A DNA stretch of 64,000 bases, taken from the NCBI GenBank assembly GCA_035506135.1, contig DATJPY010000022.1:1-64000 (forward strand), read 5' to 3'. Under the pieces are notes generated by a model that was not told the origin of the DNA, searched no databases, and saw nothing but the letters and a program-made list of their open reading frames with translations. This stretch comes from DATJPY01 sp035506135 (GTDB taxonomy: Bacteria; Myxococcota_A; UBA9160; PR03). The position numbers and the translations under genes are program-made. Of the stretch, positions 17,574 through 25,888 are shown in pieces. Every line of letters begins with the position of its first letter. Position 1 is the stretch's first letter.

Positions 17574-17605
17574 GCTGCCGCCCGAGCGGGGTCAAGGGAG
17601 AGGTC

Positions 17606-18292
17606 GTGGCGGCAGCGAGGGCGACCGGGAAGGCGCGATCGCGCCGGGCGCCGCGGAAGATCCGGGCGCACGGCGAGGAGTCCCGGCAGCGCATCCTCGA
17701 CGCGGCGACGCAGATCGCGGGAGAGCGCGGCTACGACGGCACCAGCGTCGCGCTCGTCAGCGAGCGCTCCGGGCTGCCGGCCAGCTCGATCTACTGGCAC
17801 TTCGAGAGCAAGGACCGGCTCCTCGCCGCCGTGATCGAGCGCAGCTTCCATCGCTGGCTCGAGCGCATGCGCGCGTGGCTCCCGCCGCGGAGGGGCGCGG
17901 ACGGGGACGAGCAGTTCGATGCCGCGATCCGGCGCGCAGCGGCCGCGCTCACCGAGGCGCCGGAGTTCCTCCGGCTCGGGCTGATGCTCGTCCTCGAGCG
18001 CAGGCCCGAGGAGGCGACCGCGCGCCGGATGTTCCTCCAGGTCCGCGAGCAGGCCTACGAGGGCATCGTCGCCTCCTACGAGGCCTTCTTCGAGGGAGCG
18101 CTCGACGCCGCCGACGTGCGCGCGCTCGCGATGCTGACGATGGCGGCCGCGGACGGGCTCTTCATCGCCCACCAGGTGGAGCCCGCGCGCGTGGATCTCG
18201 ACGACGCCTTCGCGCTGCTCGCGAAGGCGCTGCGCGGGGCCGCGAAGGAATTGGGCTCGCGGGCGGATCGTTCGAAGAGGGACCGGCGGTAG
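17606..18292 (+). CDS. TetR-family transcriptional regulator
   Basis: A 228-residue regulator. The N-terminal helix-turn-helix spans SRQRILDAATQIAGERGY, then a variable helix and SIYWHFESKDRLL, the signature end of the TetR DNA-binding domain. The C-terminal helical domain would bind a ligand, probably a pathway intermediate. A GTG at 17558 is in frame but lies inside the palindromic operator; GTG 17606 has a GGGAGAGG site just upstream, so I take that as the start. Divergence from the extradiol-dioxygenase operon suggests it represses that operon and itself. Confidence 0.9.
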   Translation: MAAARATGKARSRRAPRKIRAHGEESRQRILDAATQIAGERGYDGTSVALVSERSGLPASSIYWHFESKDRLLAAVIERSFHRWLERMRAWLPPRRGADGDEQFDAAIRRAAAALTEAPEFLRLGLMLVLERRPEEATARRMFLQVREQAYEGIVASYEAFFEGALDAADVRALAMLTMAAADGLFIAHQVEPARVDLDDAFALLAKALRGAAKELGSRADRSKRDRR

Positions 18293-18305
18293 GCGTCGGG
18301 TGGAC

Positions 18306-18550
18306 TCAAGCGGGCCGCGGCCCGCGCGGGACGTCCCGGAAGGGACCCGTGTCGGCGCGCTGCTCGCGCGGCATCCCAAGCAGCCGCTCGCTGATCACGT
18401 TGCGAGCCATCTCGGTCGTCCCGCCACCGATGCAGGACACCTGGCGCATCAGGTACCCGAGCCCGATCTGCGCGAAGAGCTCCTCCTCGGACGACCACGC
18501 GACCGCTCCCTCGCGGCCGAGCTCGAGGGCGATCGTGGCGCGGCGCGCGT
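18306..18550 (-). pseudogene. 3' stub of an acyl-CoA dehydrogenase
   Basis: Reading the minus strand back from the TGA at 18306-18308 gives about 80 codons that match only the C-terminal end of an acyl-CoA dehydrogenase. They contain FAQIGLGYLM, the flavin-contact segment CIGGGTTEMARN and the family ending VISERLLGMP. No start and none of the N-terminal or middle domains are present. Homology stops near 18550, right where the tail of another gene begins on the other strand. It is the remnant of a once-complete gene of about 1.2 kb whose 5' part has been deleted. Confidence 0.8.
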
Positions 18551-18559
18551 TCTTCGTTC

Positions 18560-18706
18560 CGCCTCTTCGGGTCCGACTGGCCCCACGGCGAGGGCGTCGC
18601 GCACCCGCTCGACTTCGCCAAGGAGCTCTCGATGTTCAGCGAGGCCGAGCAGCGCCGCATCCTGCGCGACAACGCGGCGGAGCTGCTCGGGTCGGCGCCG
18701 GGCTGA
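18560..18706 (+). pseudogene. 3' stub of an amidohydrolase family 2 gene
   Basis: On the plus strand, 48 codons ending at the TGA 18704-18706 read LFGSDWPHGEGVAHPLDFAK and then a typical closing helix with RRILRDNAAELL. This is the C-terminal metal-Asp motif and last helix of amidohydrolase-2 proteins, as in the intact genes at 11123-12316 and 60641-61984. There is no start and no barrel. It begins within about 10 bases of the acyl-CoA dehydrogenase stub, so the two once-divergent genes lost their 5' ends and intergenic region in one deletion. Confidence 0.78.
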
Positions 18707-18723
18707 GCCGGCTCCCGGATGAT

Positions 18724-19920
18724 CTACACCACGTGGCGTCGGAGCCCCGTCTGCCGGACTGGCGGGACGTCGCGCAGCGCGCTTCGAAGGAGGCGAGGGA
18801 CGCGCACCCCGCTCAAGCCGAGGAGCGCGAAGAGCGCTGCGTCTCCCCCGAGAGCCATTGCCGGCTCGGGCGCATAGACGGCGAGACCCTGGAGATTCGA
18901 GTCGGCAAAGGTGGCTAGGATCGCGGTCTGCGGGTTCTGTGCGCCGCTCACCGTGATGATCCGCGCTGGAAGAACGCTGACGTTGCTCCCGACGTAGAGC
19001 GTGAAGGGGTTGGCCACCGCAGCGATCACCCCCGGACAGGAGAGATCGCCGCCCGTCGCGAAGGAGGTCAAGAGGTACGCCGAAATGAACGTGTTGTAGC
19101 TGAGGGCGTACAGGCCGTTGTCGCTCGGATTGTCGGAGCAGTAGAGGCCGAAGACGCGCGTCAGGTAGATCACCCCGCCGAGCTCGAGCGTGTGGCTGAG
19201 CTCCGGCTGCGGGCTCGCGGTCGGCTCGCTGTAGAACGGCTGCAGCGAGCCCTGCTCGCCGCTGACGATGGAGGTGAAGTTGTTGGTCCAGACCGCCACG
19301 GTTCCGCCGCCGAGGTCGTCCGCCGAGAGCGAGTTCCCATAGCTGAACCCGCCCGGGTAGCTCGCGAACACCGATGCCCCGGTGCCGTTGAAGAAGCTCC
19401 GGTCGACCTCGTAGATCGCGCTGTCCGAGGCGACGAACACGCTGCGTCCGTCGCGCCCGCTCGGCGCCACGGGGCTCACCGCGACCCCCTCCGGATCGGT
19501 TCCCAGGTCGAGCGGGAAGTCGCCCAGGATCTCCGGGATGAAGCCGCGGACCTCGTGCTGCACACCCGTCGCGGCATCGACCTCGATCAGCTTCCCGTCG
19601 AAGGTGACGAAGACCTCGCCTTCGGGATCGGACGCGATGCCGACCGGGAGGTGGAGTCCGTCGTCGATGAGATTCGCGCCGGATCCGGTTCGGGGCGAGA
19701 AATCCGATACGGTCCCCGTGCCGGGGTCGACCGACACGATCCGGTTGCCCGACCCGCTGGAGAGAAGCGCGAGGAGATCGCCGGTCTTGAAGGATTCTGC
19801 CGGTTCTGGAGACGCGAGCGCAGCGATCACCGCCATGGCGACGGCTGTCGCGAGCCGCGCGCCGAGCGACACCCTGCACGCCACGCTGCGACGAGTCCAC
19901 TCCGACCTTGCTGCTCGCAT
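18724..19920 (-). CDS. secreted repeat/propeller protein with possible PEP-CTERM tail
   Basis: A 398-residue exported protein. After a signal peptide it has repeated strands with turns such as LLSSGSGNRIVSVDPGTGTV and PEGEVFVTFDGKLIEVD, as in NHL/SMP-30-like beta-propellers. Near the C-terminus APEPAMALGGDAALFALLGL is followed by SGVRVPRLLR: a PEP motif, a hydrophobic stretch and a basic cluster, the pattern of PEP-CTERM sorting signals. About 20 extra residues follow, which is unusual and could reflect a late frameshift. I chose ATG 19920 because GGGGTGGAG lies directly upstream. Function is unknown; surface display is the likely destination if an exosortase exists. Confidence 0.6.
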   Translation of the reverse strand: MRAARSEWTRRSVACRVSLGARLATAVAMAVIAALASPEPAESFKTGDLLALLSSGSGNRIVSVDPGTGTVSDFSPRTGSGANLIDDGLHLPVGIASDPEGEVFVTFDGKLIEVDAATGVQHEVRGFIPEILGDFPLDLGTDPEGVAVSPVAPSGRDGRSVFVASDSAIYEVDRSFFNGTGASVFASYPGGFSYGNSLSADDLGGGTVAVWTNNFTSIVSGEQGSLQPFYSEPTASPQPELSHTLELGGVIYLTRVFGLYCSDNPSDNGLYALSYNTFISAYLLTSFATGGDLSCPGVIAAVANPFTLYVGSNVSVLPARIITVSGAQNPQTAILATFADSNLQGLAVYAPEPAMALGGDAALFALLGLSGVRVPRLLRSALRDVPPVRQTGLRRHVV

Positions 19921-20415
19921 GATCTCCACCCCCGGCGCAAGAACATAGCCCGACGCGCGCCTCGACTGCGCACTGGGACGAGGAAGCGGATCCCCTCTCC
20001 ACTTGCAGCCGGTCGTCGCCGCGGAGCGCTCGGCGTGAGCCTGGCTCCAGCGGTCAGCTCCGTCGCCTCGTGAGTGGCTCCGGCCAGGCCGAAGCGCTCG
20101 CTTCGCGCATCTCCTTCGGCTGCTGGAGGATCACCATGCGCGGCCCGAGCGCAAAGGTGACGATGGGCGCAGCGGGATGCAGCTCGTCGTCGACGCGCAA
20201 CTCCCCTCGGGACGATCCATCCGAGTGGCGGGACGGTCTACCCAGGGCCTTCCGGCGCTCCTGCGCCCCGACTCCGCGGCAGATCTGTCCCTCGCGCACG
20301 CCGTCCGGTAACGTTGCGACTCCTCGGTGCGACCCCGGCAAGACCTGCTCCGAACGCGGCCCCCCGTCCCGGGGAATGTTTCGTCGCGCGGCTGCGGATT
20401 GCGGGAGACGAGTTC
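19921..20415. other. intergenic region with one weak minus-strand ORF (20054-20341)
   Basis: This 495-base stretch separates the minus-strand secreted protein from the plus-strand CLC gene. A 95-codon minus-strand frame at 20054-20341 has coding-like third positions in its last 50 codons (sequence DDELHPAAPIVTFALG), but no recognisable family and no good ribosome-binding site. It may be the tail of a lost gene. I see no RNA gene or clear promoter. Confidence 0.3.
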
Positions 20416-22329
20416 TTGAGAAAGGTGCTCGATCTGCGGGGCCTCTTCACCGACGTCAACACCCGCACGATCTACCTCTACTCCACCGTGATCGGGGCGC
20501 TGGCGGGGCTGGGTGCCCTCGCGTTCAACGAGCTGCTGCACATGGCCGTCGGGGTCACCATGCACTCGTGGGTCCGCATGGCGGTCCCGCTGCCCGACGG
20601 GGAGAACGCGGTGCTGGCGCCCCCGGCCGGTCCGACGCGCCGCTGGCTCCTGCTGGTGCTGCCCATCATCGGCGGCCTCTTCTCGGGGCTGCTCGTGCGC
20701 ACCTTCGCGCCCGAGGCCGAGGGCACCGGTACGGACAGCTACATCGACGCCTTCCACAACAAGGGCGGCACCATGCGGCGGCGGGTGCCCTTCATCAAAT
20801 CGATCGCGACCATCTCGACCCTGGCGTCCGGCGGCAGCGCCGGCAAGGAGGGCCCGATCGCGCAGATCGGAGCCGGCATCGGCTCGGCGCTCGGCCAGTA
20901 CCTCAAGATGGGGGCGCGGGCCCGCCGCGCGTTGATGGTGGCGGGCGCCGCGGGCGGCCTCGGCGCGATCTTCCGCGCGCCCTTGGGCGGCGCGCTGACG
21001 GCGACCGAGGTGCTCTACAAGGAAGACATCGAGACCGACGCCCTCACCCCCGCCATCCTCTCAGCGGTCACCGCCTACACGGTCTTCTGCTCCGTCAAGG
21101 GCTTCGCTCCCGTCTTCGGCTACCGGGGCGAAGGCTTCCAGTCGCCGGTGCAGCTCGTCTTCTACCTGGTGCTGGGGCTCTTCTGCTCGGCTACCGGCTA
21201 CCTCTACGTGCGGCTGATGCATGGCTCGAAGAAGCACTTCTTCGATCGCCTGCCGGTCAACAAGTACGCCGTGCCGCCGATCGGCGGCCTGATGGTGGGC
21301 CTCATCGGCTTCTTCTTCCCGCAGGTCATGGGCCAGGGCTTCGGCTACGTGCAGGAGGTGATCTCCGGCCACTCGATCGACGGACTGCACGCCACGGCTG
21401 GGATCCTGCTGATACTCGCGATCGCGAAGATCGGAACGACCTCGTTCACCATCGCGTCCGGGGGCTCGGGTGGCGTGTTCGCCCCGAGCCTCTTCATCGG
21501 CGCCATGCTCGGCGGCTTCGTCGGCAGCCTGAGCCACCACTACTTCCCGGACCTGGTGCCGAGCGCGACGCCCTACGTGGTGGTCGGGATGGGCGCCTTC
21601 TTCGCCGGCGTGGCGAACGCGCCGGTCGCCTCGCTGATGATGGTGTGCGAGCTGACGGGAGCCTACGAGCTGCTGCCGCCGCTGATGGTCGTGGCGACGG
21701 TCGCCCTCGTCACGTCCCGGCGTTGGTCGATCTACACCACGCAGGTGGACAACAAGTTCTTCTCGCGGGCCCACGTCTGGGAGATGAACCCGAGCGTCCT
21801 GAAGCGCGTGACGATCCGCGACGCGACCCGGGGCGTCTACGAGCGCAACGCGATCATCCCGAACGACCTGCCGCTACTGCAGATGGAGGCGGTGGCGCGC
21901 GACACCGGCCAGACCGACCTCGTGCTGCAGAACGACCGCGGAGAGCTCTCGGGCCTGGTCGCGCTCAACGACCTGGGCGAGCGCGAGGACCTCGAGCACC
22001 TCGGCACCCTGGTGCTCGCGCACGACCTGGTGAACCGGCGGACCACCTACCTCACACCCGACGACAACCTGATCCGCGCGCTGGAGTTCTTCGCCGACCG
22101 CGAGTTCGACAAGATTCCGATCGTCGAGATCCGCAACGGCAGCAAGTACCTCCTCGGCCATGTGCAGTACCGCGACATCATCGGCTTCTACCAACGGGAG
22201 CATGGCACCGATGACATCCCGGGCGCCCAGCCTGCCGACCCTGGGCGCGCCGTCGCCGCGGCACCGAGCGGCACGCCCCGGCTTCGCGGACTCGAAGATC
22301 GGCAGGTCGCTACAGTGGAGAGTAGATGA
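20416..22329 (+). CDS. CLC-family chloride channel/transporter with C-terminal CBS domains
   Basis: A protein of about 637 residues with some ten to twelve membrane helices. CLC selectivity motifs are present: GSAGKEGPIAQIG contains the gating glutamate (GKEGP for the usual GREGP), and GGSGGVFAPSLFIGAMLGG is the GxFxP motif. The cytoplasmic tail from about base 21790 holds a CBS pair ending DIIGFYQREHG. Such proteins exchange or conduct chloride, often for acid or osmotic resistance. The start is uncertain: TTG 20416 has GGGAGA upstream and comes just before the first conserved residues; TTG 20314 is the alternative. The last 40 residues after the CBS pair are low-complexity and overlap a minus-strand gene tail. 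Confidence 0.88.
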   Translation: MRKVLDLRGLFTDVNTRTIYLYSTVIGALAGLGALAFNELLHMAVGVTMHSWVRMAVPLPDGENAVLAPPAGPTRRWLLLVLPIIGGLFSGLLVRTFAPEAEGTGTDSYIDAFHNKGGTMRRRVPFIKSIATISTLASGGSAGKEGPIAQIGAGIGSALGQYLKMGARARRALMVAGAAGGLGAIFRAPLGGALTATEVLYKEDIETDALTPAILSAVTAYTVFCSVKGFAPVFGYRGEGFQSPVQLVFYLVLGLFCSATGYLYVRLMHGSKKHFFDRLPVNKYAVPPIGGLMVGLIGFFFPQVMGQGFGYVQEVISGHSIDGLHATAGILLILAIAKIGTTSFTIASGGSGGVFAPSLFIGAMLGGFVGSLSHHYFPDLVPSATPYVVVGMGAFFAGVANAPVASLMMVCELTGAYELLPPLMVVATVALVTSRRWSIYTTQVDNKFFSRAHVWEMNPSVLKRVTIRDATRGVYERNAIIPNDLPLLQMEAVARDTGQTDLVLQNDRGELSGLVALNDLGEREDLEHLGTLVLAHDLVNRRTTYLTPDDNLIRALEFFADREFDKIPIVEIRNGSKYLLGHVQYRDIIGFYQREHGTDDIPGAQPADPGRAVAAAPSGTPRLRGLEDRQVATVESR

Positions 22330-22400
22330 CGTTCGGGTCGTCGTTCGACGTCTTGACCCAGCGGTACTCGAGGTAGGACTTGAGCGGCCCGGACGCCGAT
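22310..22400 (-). pseudogene. C-terminal gene tail beside tRNA-Arg
   Basis: On the minus strand a frame ending at TAG 22310-22312 reads LKSYLEYRWVKTSNDDPNVI followed by YSPL. This looks like a real protein C-terminus and has no start. The open frame runs back to the 3' end of the tRNA at 22464, though the upstream part looks less protein-like. I do not recognise the family. It overlaps the last 20 bases of the CLC gene on the other strand. Confidence 0.4.
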
Positions 22401-22463
22401 GCGAGGTGGGCGTGCGGCGCATGAAATCGGAGGTGCGGAAGCGGGCGCAACTGGAAGGAGTGT

Positions 22464-22540
22464 TGGCGCGCCGGGAGGGAGTCGAACCCCCGACCCCCAG
22501 GTTCGAAGCCTGGTGCTCTATCCAGCTGAGCTACCGGCGC
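22464..22540 (-). tRNA. tRNA-Arg (anticodon TCG)
   Basis: On the minus strand the sequence folds as a complete tRNA. The acceptor stem GCGCCGG/CCGGCGC pairs 22540-22534 with 22474-22468. The D arm is GCTCAGCTGGATAGAGC. The anticodon stem CCAGG/CCTGG closes loop CTTCGAA, with anticodon TCG complementary to 22504-22506. The T arm has GGTTCGACTCC, and CCA is encoded at 22466-22464. It would read CGA arginine codons. Confidence 0.97.
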
Positions 22541-22604
22541 GTTCGCGAGTGGATACCCGACGCTCCCGACTCTCGCAAAGGCGAGGCGCGGAGACTCGTC
22601 GCCG

Positions 22605-24431
22605 CTAGCGGAGCTCGAGGCCGCGCAGGCTGCCCTCGGCGCGCCAGTCGCGCAGGATCTGGAAGAACTGCACGGAACCGCCGCCGTAGAAGCCGTTCTG
22701 GGCGGCGCGCTCGGAGAGCTTGCCCTCGTTGTTGTAGTAGCCGGGCGTGCAGGACTCGAGGAACTCGCGGCCCAGGCCTGCGAGCCGGATCACCGTGTCG
22801 ACCCACTCCGTCTCGGCCGCCTCGGAGGTCTCGACCGTGCGCACGCCGTGGTCGAGCGCGTGCCGGACGATGTACGCGATGTGCCGGCTCTGCTCGTTCA
22901 GCATGTGCGGGAAGTTGACGGTGAAGCCGGCCTGCTGCGGGCCCATGATGAAGCAGTTGGGGAAGCCGCGGCTGTGCATGCCGTGGAGCGTGCGCACGCC
23001 GTCCTGCCAGCGCTGCGTCAGCGTCGCGCCGTCGCGCCCGTGGACCTCGTATCCTGCGCGCCGCGTGTAGTCCGTCCCCACCTCGAAGCCGGTGGCGTAG
23101 ATCAGGCAGTCGAGCTGGTACTCGACGCCGCCGACCACGACGCCCTTCTCGGTCACCCGCTCGACGCCCTTCCCGTCCGTGTCGATCAGCGTGACGTTCG
23201 GCCGGTTGAAGGTCTGCAGGTACTCGTCGTGGAAGCACGGGCGCTTGCAGAACTGCCGGTAGTACGGCTTCAGCACCTCCGCGGTGGCCGCATCGCTCAC
23301 GATCGAGTCCACCCGCGCGCGGATCTGCTCCATCTTCTGGAAGTCCGCGAGCTCGAGCGTCCTGGCGATGCTCTCGGGCGAGCCGATCGCGCCGGGCTCC
23401 TGCTGCACCATGACCAGGAGCTTGCGGATGATGTCGGTCCAGCCGTCGCTGACGAGATCCTCCGCCTGGAACCCGCCCGACACCAGGATGTTGAAGTTGT
23501 CCATCCGGTGCTGGTGCCAGCCGGGCGCGAGCGACGTCGCCCAGGCCGGGTCGGTCGCGCGGTTGCCGCGCACGTCGATCGACGACGGCGTGCGCTGGAA
23601 CACGTAGAGGTGCCCGGCCGCCTCGCCGAGGTGCGGGACGCACTGCACGGCCGTTGCCCCCGTGCCGATCACCCCGACGCGCTTGCCGCGAAGCCCCGTC
23701 AGGTTGCCGTTGGAGTCACCGCCCGTGTAGCCGTAGTCCCAGCGGCTGGTGTGGAAGGAGTGGCCCCGGAAGGACTCGATGCCGGGGATGCCGGGCAGCT
23801 TGGGGCGGTTCAGCGGCCCGGTCGGCATGCACACGAAGCGGGCGCGGATGCGGTCGCCGCGGTCCGTCTCGAGGATCCAGCGCGCGCCGCCCTCGTCCCA
23901 CCGCATCTCGGTCACTTCCGTCTGGAAGCAGGCGCCGCGGTAGAGGTCGTACTTGCGCCCGATCGCCTGGGCGTGGGCCAGGATCTCGGGCGCCCGCGCG
24001 TACTTCTCCGTCGGCACGTAGGCGAGCTCTTCGAGCAGCGGCAGATAGATGTAGGACTCGACGTCGCACATCGCACCCGGGTAGCGGTTCCAGTACCAGG
24101 TGCCGCCGAAGTCGCCGCCCTTCTCGATCACGCGGACGCCGTCGATCCCCGCCTCGCGCAGGCGCGCGCCGGCGAGGAGCCCGCCGAAGCCGCCGCCGAT
24201 CACGGCGACGTCGACCTCGTCGGAGAGCGGCTTCCGCGTGTATCCGGGCGCGACGTAGGGATCGTCGCGGAAGTGCGCGAACTTGCCCTTCGCCTCGACG
24301 TACTGGTCGTTGCCGTCGGCGCGGAGCCGCTTGTCCCGCTCTCGCCGATAGCGCTCGCGCAGCGCGTCCGGGTCGAATCCGAGGTCGCGCTCCGGGCCCG
24401 GCTTCCTCTGCTCTCGAGTCTCGGCCGCCAT
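22605..24431 (-). CDS. flavin-containing monooxygenase, Baeyer-Villiger type
   Basis: A 608-residue class B flavoprotein monooxygenase. The FAD motif is GGGFGG at 79-84, followed by GTWYWNRYPGAMCDVES, typical of Baeyer-Villiger enzymes. The fingerprint FxGxxxHxxxWD is exact at 221-232, and the NADPH motif VIGTGATA is at 254-261. Such enzymes insert oxygen next to a carbonyl group to give esters or lactones, as in cyclohexanone or steroid-ketone degradation. The N-terminal 60 residues before the FAD motif are an extension seen in the phenylacetone/steroid monooxygenase branch. ATG 24431 has GAGGGAGG upstream. It stands alone, divergent from the peptidase gene at 24499. Confidence 0.92.
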   Translation of the reverse strand: MAAETREQRKPGPERDLGFDPDALRERYRRERDKRLRADGNDQYVEAKGKFAHFRDDPYVAPGYTRKPLSDEVDVAVIGGGFGGLLAGARLREAGIDGVRVIEKGGDFGGTWYWNRYPGAMCDVESYIYLPLLEELAYVPTEKYARAPEILAHAQAIGRKYDLYRGACFQTEVTEMRWDEGGARWILETDRGDRIRARFVCMPTGPLNRPKLPGIPGIESFRGHSFHTSRWDYGYTGGDSNGNLTGLRGKRVGVIGTGATAVQCVPHLGEAAGHLYVFQRTPSSIDVRGNRATDPAWATSLAPGWHQHRMDNFNILVSGGFQAEDLVSDGWTDIIRKLLVMVQQEPGAIGSPESIARTLELADFQKMEQIRARVDSIVSDAATAEVLKPYYRQFCKRPCFHDEYLQTFNRPNVTLIDTDGKGVERVTEKGVVVGGVEYQLDCLIYATGFEVGTDYTRRAGYEVHGRDGATLTQRWQDGVRTLHGMHSRGFPNCFIMGPQQAGFTVNFPHMLNEQSRHIAYIVRHALDHGVRTVETSEAAETEWVDTVIRLAGLGREFLESCTPGYYNNEGKLSERAAQNGFYGGGSVQFFQILRDWRAEGSLRGLELR

Positions 24432-24498
24432 CGCCTCCCTCGGTGGGCCGGGCTCACGGTAACGCAGCCGGCCGCCATCTGTTAGCTTCCTCTCCGGT

Positions 24499-25782
24499 AT
24501 GTGCGACTGCGTCGTCGCCACCGCGCCCGAGACCCGCGACGGCACCGCGCTGTTCGGGAAGAACAGCGACCGGCACGAGCGCGAGTGCCAACCCTTCGTG
24601 CAGGTTCCCGGCGCGCACCACGCGCCGGGCTCGACCGTCGCCTGCACGCACGTCGAGATCCCGCAGGTCGCCGAGACCTACACCGTCATGGGGCACTCGC
24701 CCTGGTGGGTGTGGGGCTTCGAGCAGGGCGTCAACGAGCACGCGGTCGCGATCGGCAACGAGACGGTCTTCTCGCGCGAGGCGCTGGAGGAGCGGCCGGG
24801 GCTCATCGGGATGGACCTCGTGCGCCTCGGGCTCGAGCGCGGCCGCAGCGCGCGCGAGGCGCTCGAGGTGATGGCGACGCTGCTCGAGACGCACGGCCAG
24901 GGCGGGCCGGCCTTCGCGCCCGGCGGCGCGGGCTATCACAACGCGTTCCTGATCGCCGATCCCGACGAGGCGTGGGTTCTGCACACCTCGAACCGCCGCT
25001 GGGCGGCGCGGCGCGTGCGGCGCGACGGCCTCTCGAACCACATCTCGCTCGCCGCCGACTGGGAGATCGGATCGCGCGACCTCGAGGCGTACGCGCGCTC
25101 GATGGGCTGGTGGAGCCAGGCGAAGCGGCTCGACGTCGCCGCGGCGTATCGCAATCCGCACGTGCCGGGCCGCATCTCGGAGGGCCGGCTGCGCCGATCG
25201 CGCGCGCTGCTCGAGCGCGGTGCCGGCCAGCTCGACGTCGCGACCATGCAGTCGATCCTGCGCGATCACGGCGACGGCGGCCCGGTGCGGCTGCCGGGAT
25301 CGACCGTCGAGGACGAGGCGTACTACACGCTGTGCATGCACAGCGAGCCGGTCGGCACGACGACGGCGAGCCTGGTCGCGCCGCTCGCCGCCGAGCGCCG
25401 CTCGCCGTGGCCGGTGTGGATCTCGTTCGCTGCGCCCTGCACCGGCGTCTTCCTTCCGGTGTATCTCGACGGCGTGCTGCCGCCCGAGCTGGCGCGCGGC
25501 GGCGCGGAGCCCGACGCGAGCTCGGCGTGGTGGGCCTTCAAGGTGCTCCAGGACGCCGCGGCGAGCGACTTCCCGCAGCACACGCCTCGGCTGCGCGAGG
25601 CGTGGAAGGGGCTCGAGGCGCGCGTCGAGGCGGAGCGCCTCCAGGTCGAGGCGGCGGCCGCCCGCGCGCGCCGCGGCAACTCGCCCTACGAGGCCACGCG
25701 CCTCGTGAGCGAGTTCATGGCGCGCTCGTGGCGCGAGGCGATCGCGCAGGCGCGCGAGCTGGCGCGGGCGATCTCGGGCTAG
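24499..25782 (+). CDS. C69-family peptidase, secernin-like
   Basis: A 427-residue Ntn-hydrolase fold protein. The N-terminus MCDCVVATAPETRDGTALFG with KNSDR following matches the secernin/dipeptidase-A family, in which an N-terminal cysteine becomes the nucleophile after processing. Conserved blocks include VNEHAVAIGNE, DPDEAWVLHTS and SNHISLAADWEIG. Bacterial C69 enzymes are dipeptidases; secernin-type members have poorly known substrates. There is no signal peptide, so it should be cytoplasmic. It is divergent from the monooxygenase with 67 bases between starts. Confidence 0.88.
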   Translation: MCDCVVATAPETRDGTALFGKNSDRHERECQPFVQVPGAHHAPGSTVACTHVEIPQVAETYTVMGHSPWWVWGFEQGVNEHAVAIGNETVFSREALEERPGLIGMDLVRLGLERGRSAREALEVMATLLETHGQGGPAFAPGGAGYHNAFLIADPDEAWVLHTSNRRWAARRVRRDGLSNHISLAADWEIGSRDLEAYARSMGWWSQAKRLDVAAAYRNPHVPGRISEGRLRRSRALLERGAGQLDVATMQSILRDHGDGGPVRLPGSTVEDEAYYTLCMHSEPVGTTTASLVAPLAAERRSPWPVWISFAAPCTGVFLPVYLDGVLPPELARGGAEPDASSAWWAFKVLQDAAASDFPQHTPRLREAWKGLEARVEAERLQVEAAAARARRGNSPYEATRLVSEFMARSWREAIAQARELARAISG

Positions 25783-25826
25783 AAGGTCCGTCGCCTCCGG
25801 TGCAACGCGACCGTCTGGAGTATCCC

Positions 25827-25880
25827 GCAAGCGAGCAAAGCGAGCGCGCAGCGAGGCGAAGTCCGCGAAGCCGAGCGAAG
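25827..25880. repeat. short GCGA-rich degenerate repeat
   Basis: Between the C69 gene and the XRE gene, units such as GCGAGCAAAGCGAG, AGCGAGGCGAAG and CGAGCGAAG recur within about 55 bases. The units are degenerate and irregularly spaced, so this is not a CRISPR. It may be an extragenic repeat or a convergent-gene spacer. Confidence 0.25.
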
Positions 25881-25888
25881 TCAACAGA

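Noticed and set aside
19921..19955. A sigma-54-like GGGC...TTGC on the minus strand just upstream of the possible PEP-CTERM gene
   Set aside because: The spacing fits, but the -24 box is poor and the transcription start would fall within the ribosome-binding site of ATG 19920, leaving no leader.
22310..22540. A genomic island attached to tRNA-Arg
   Set aside because: Only a gene tail is seen. There is no integrase, no direct repeat that I can identify and no change in gene style on either side, so an island is not supported.
25827..25880. Repeated GCGA units as a CRISPR or regulatory array
   Set aside because: Units are short, unequal and overlapping with no constant repeat and spacer lengths, and no cas gene is present.
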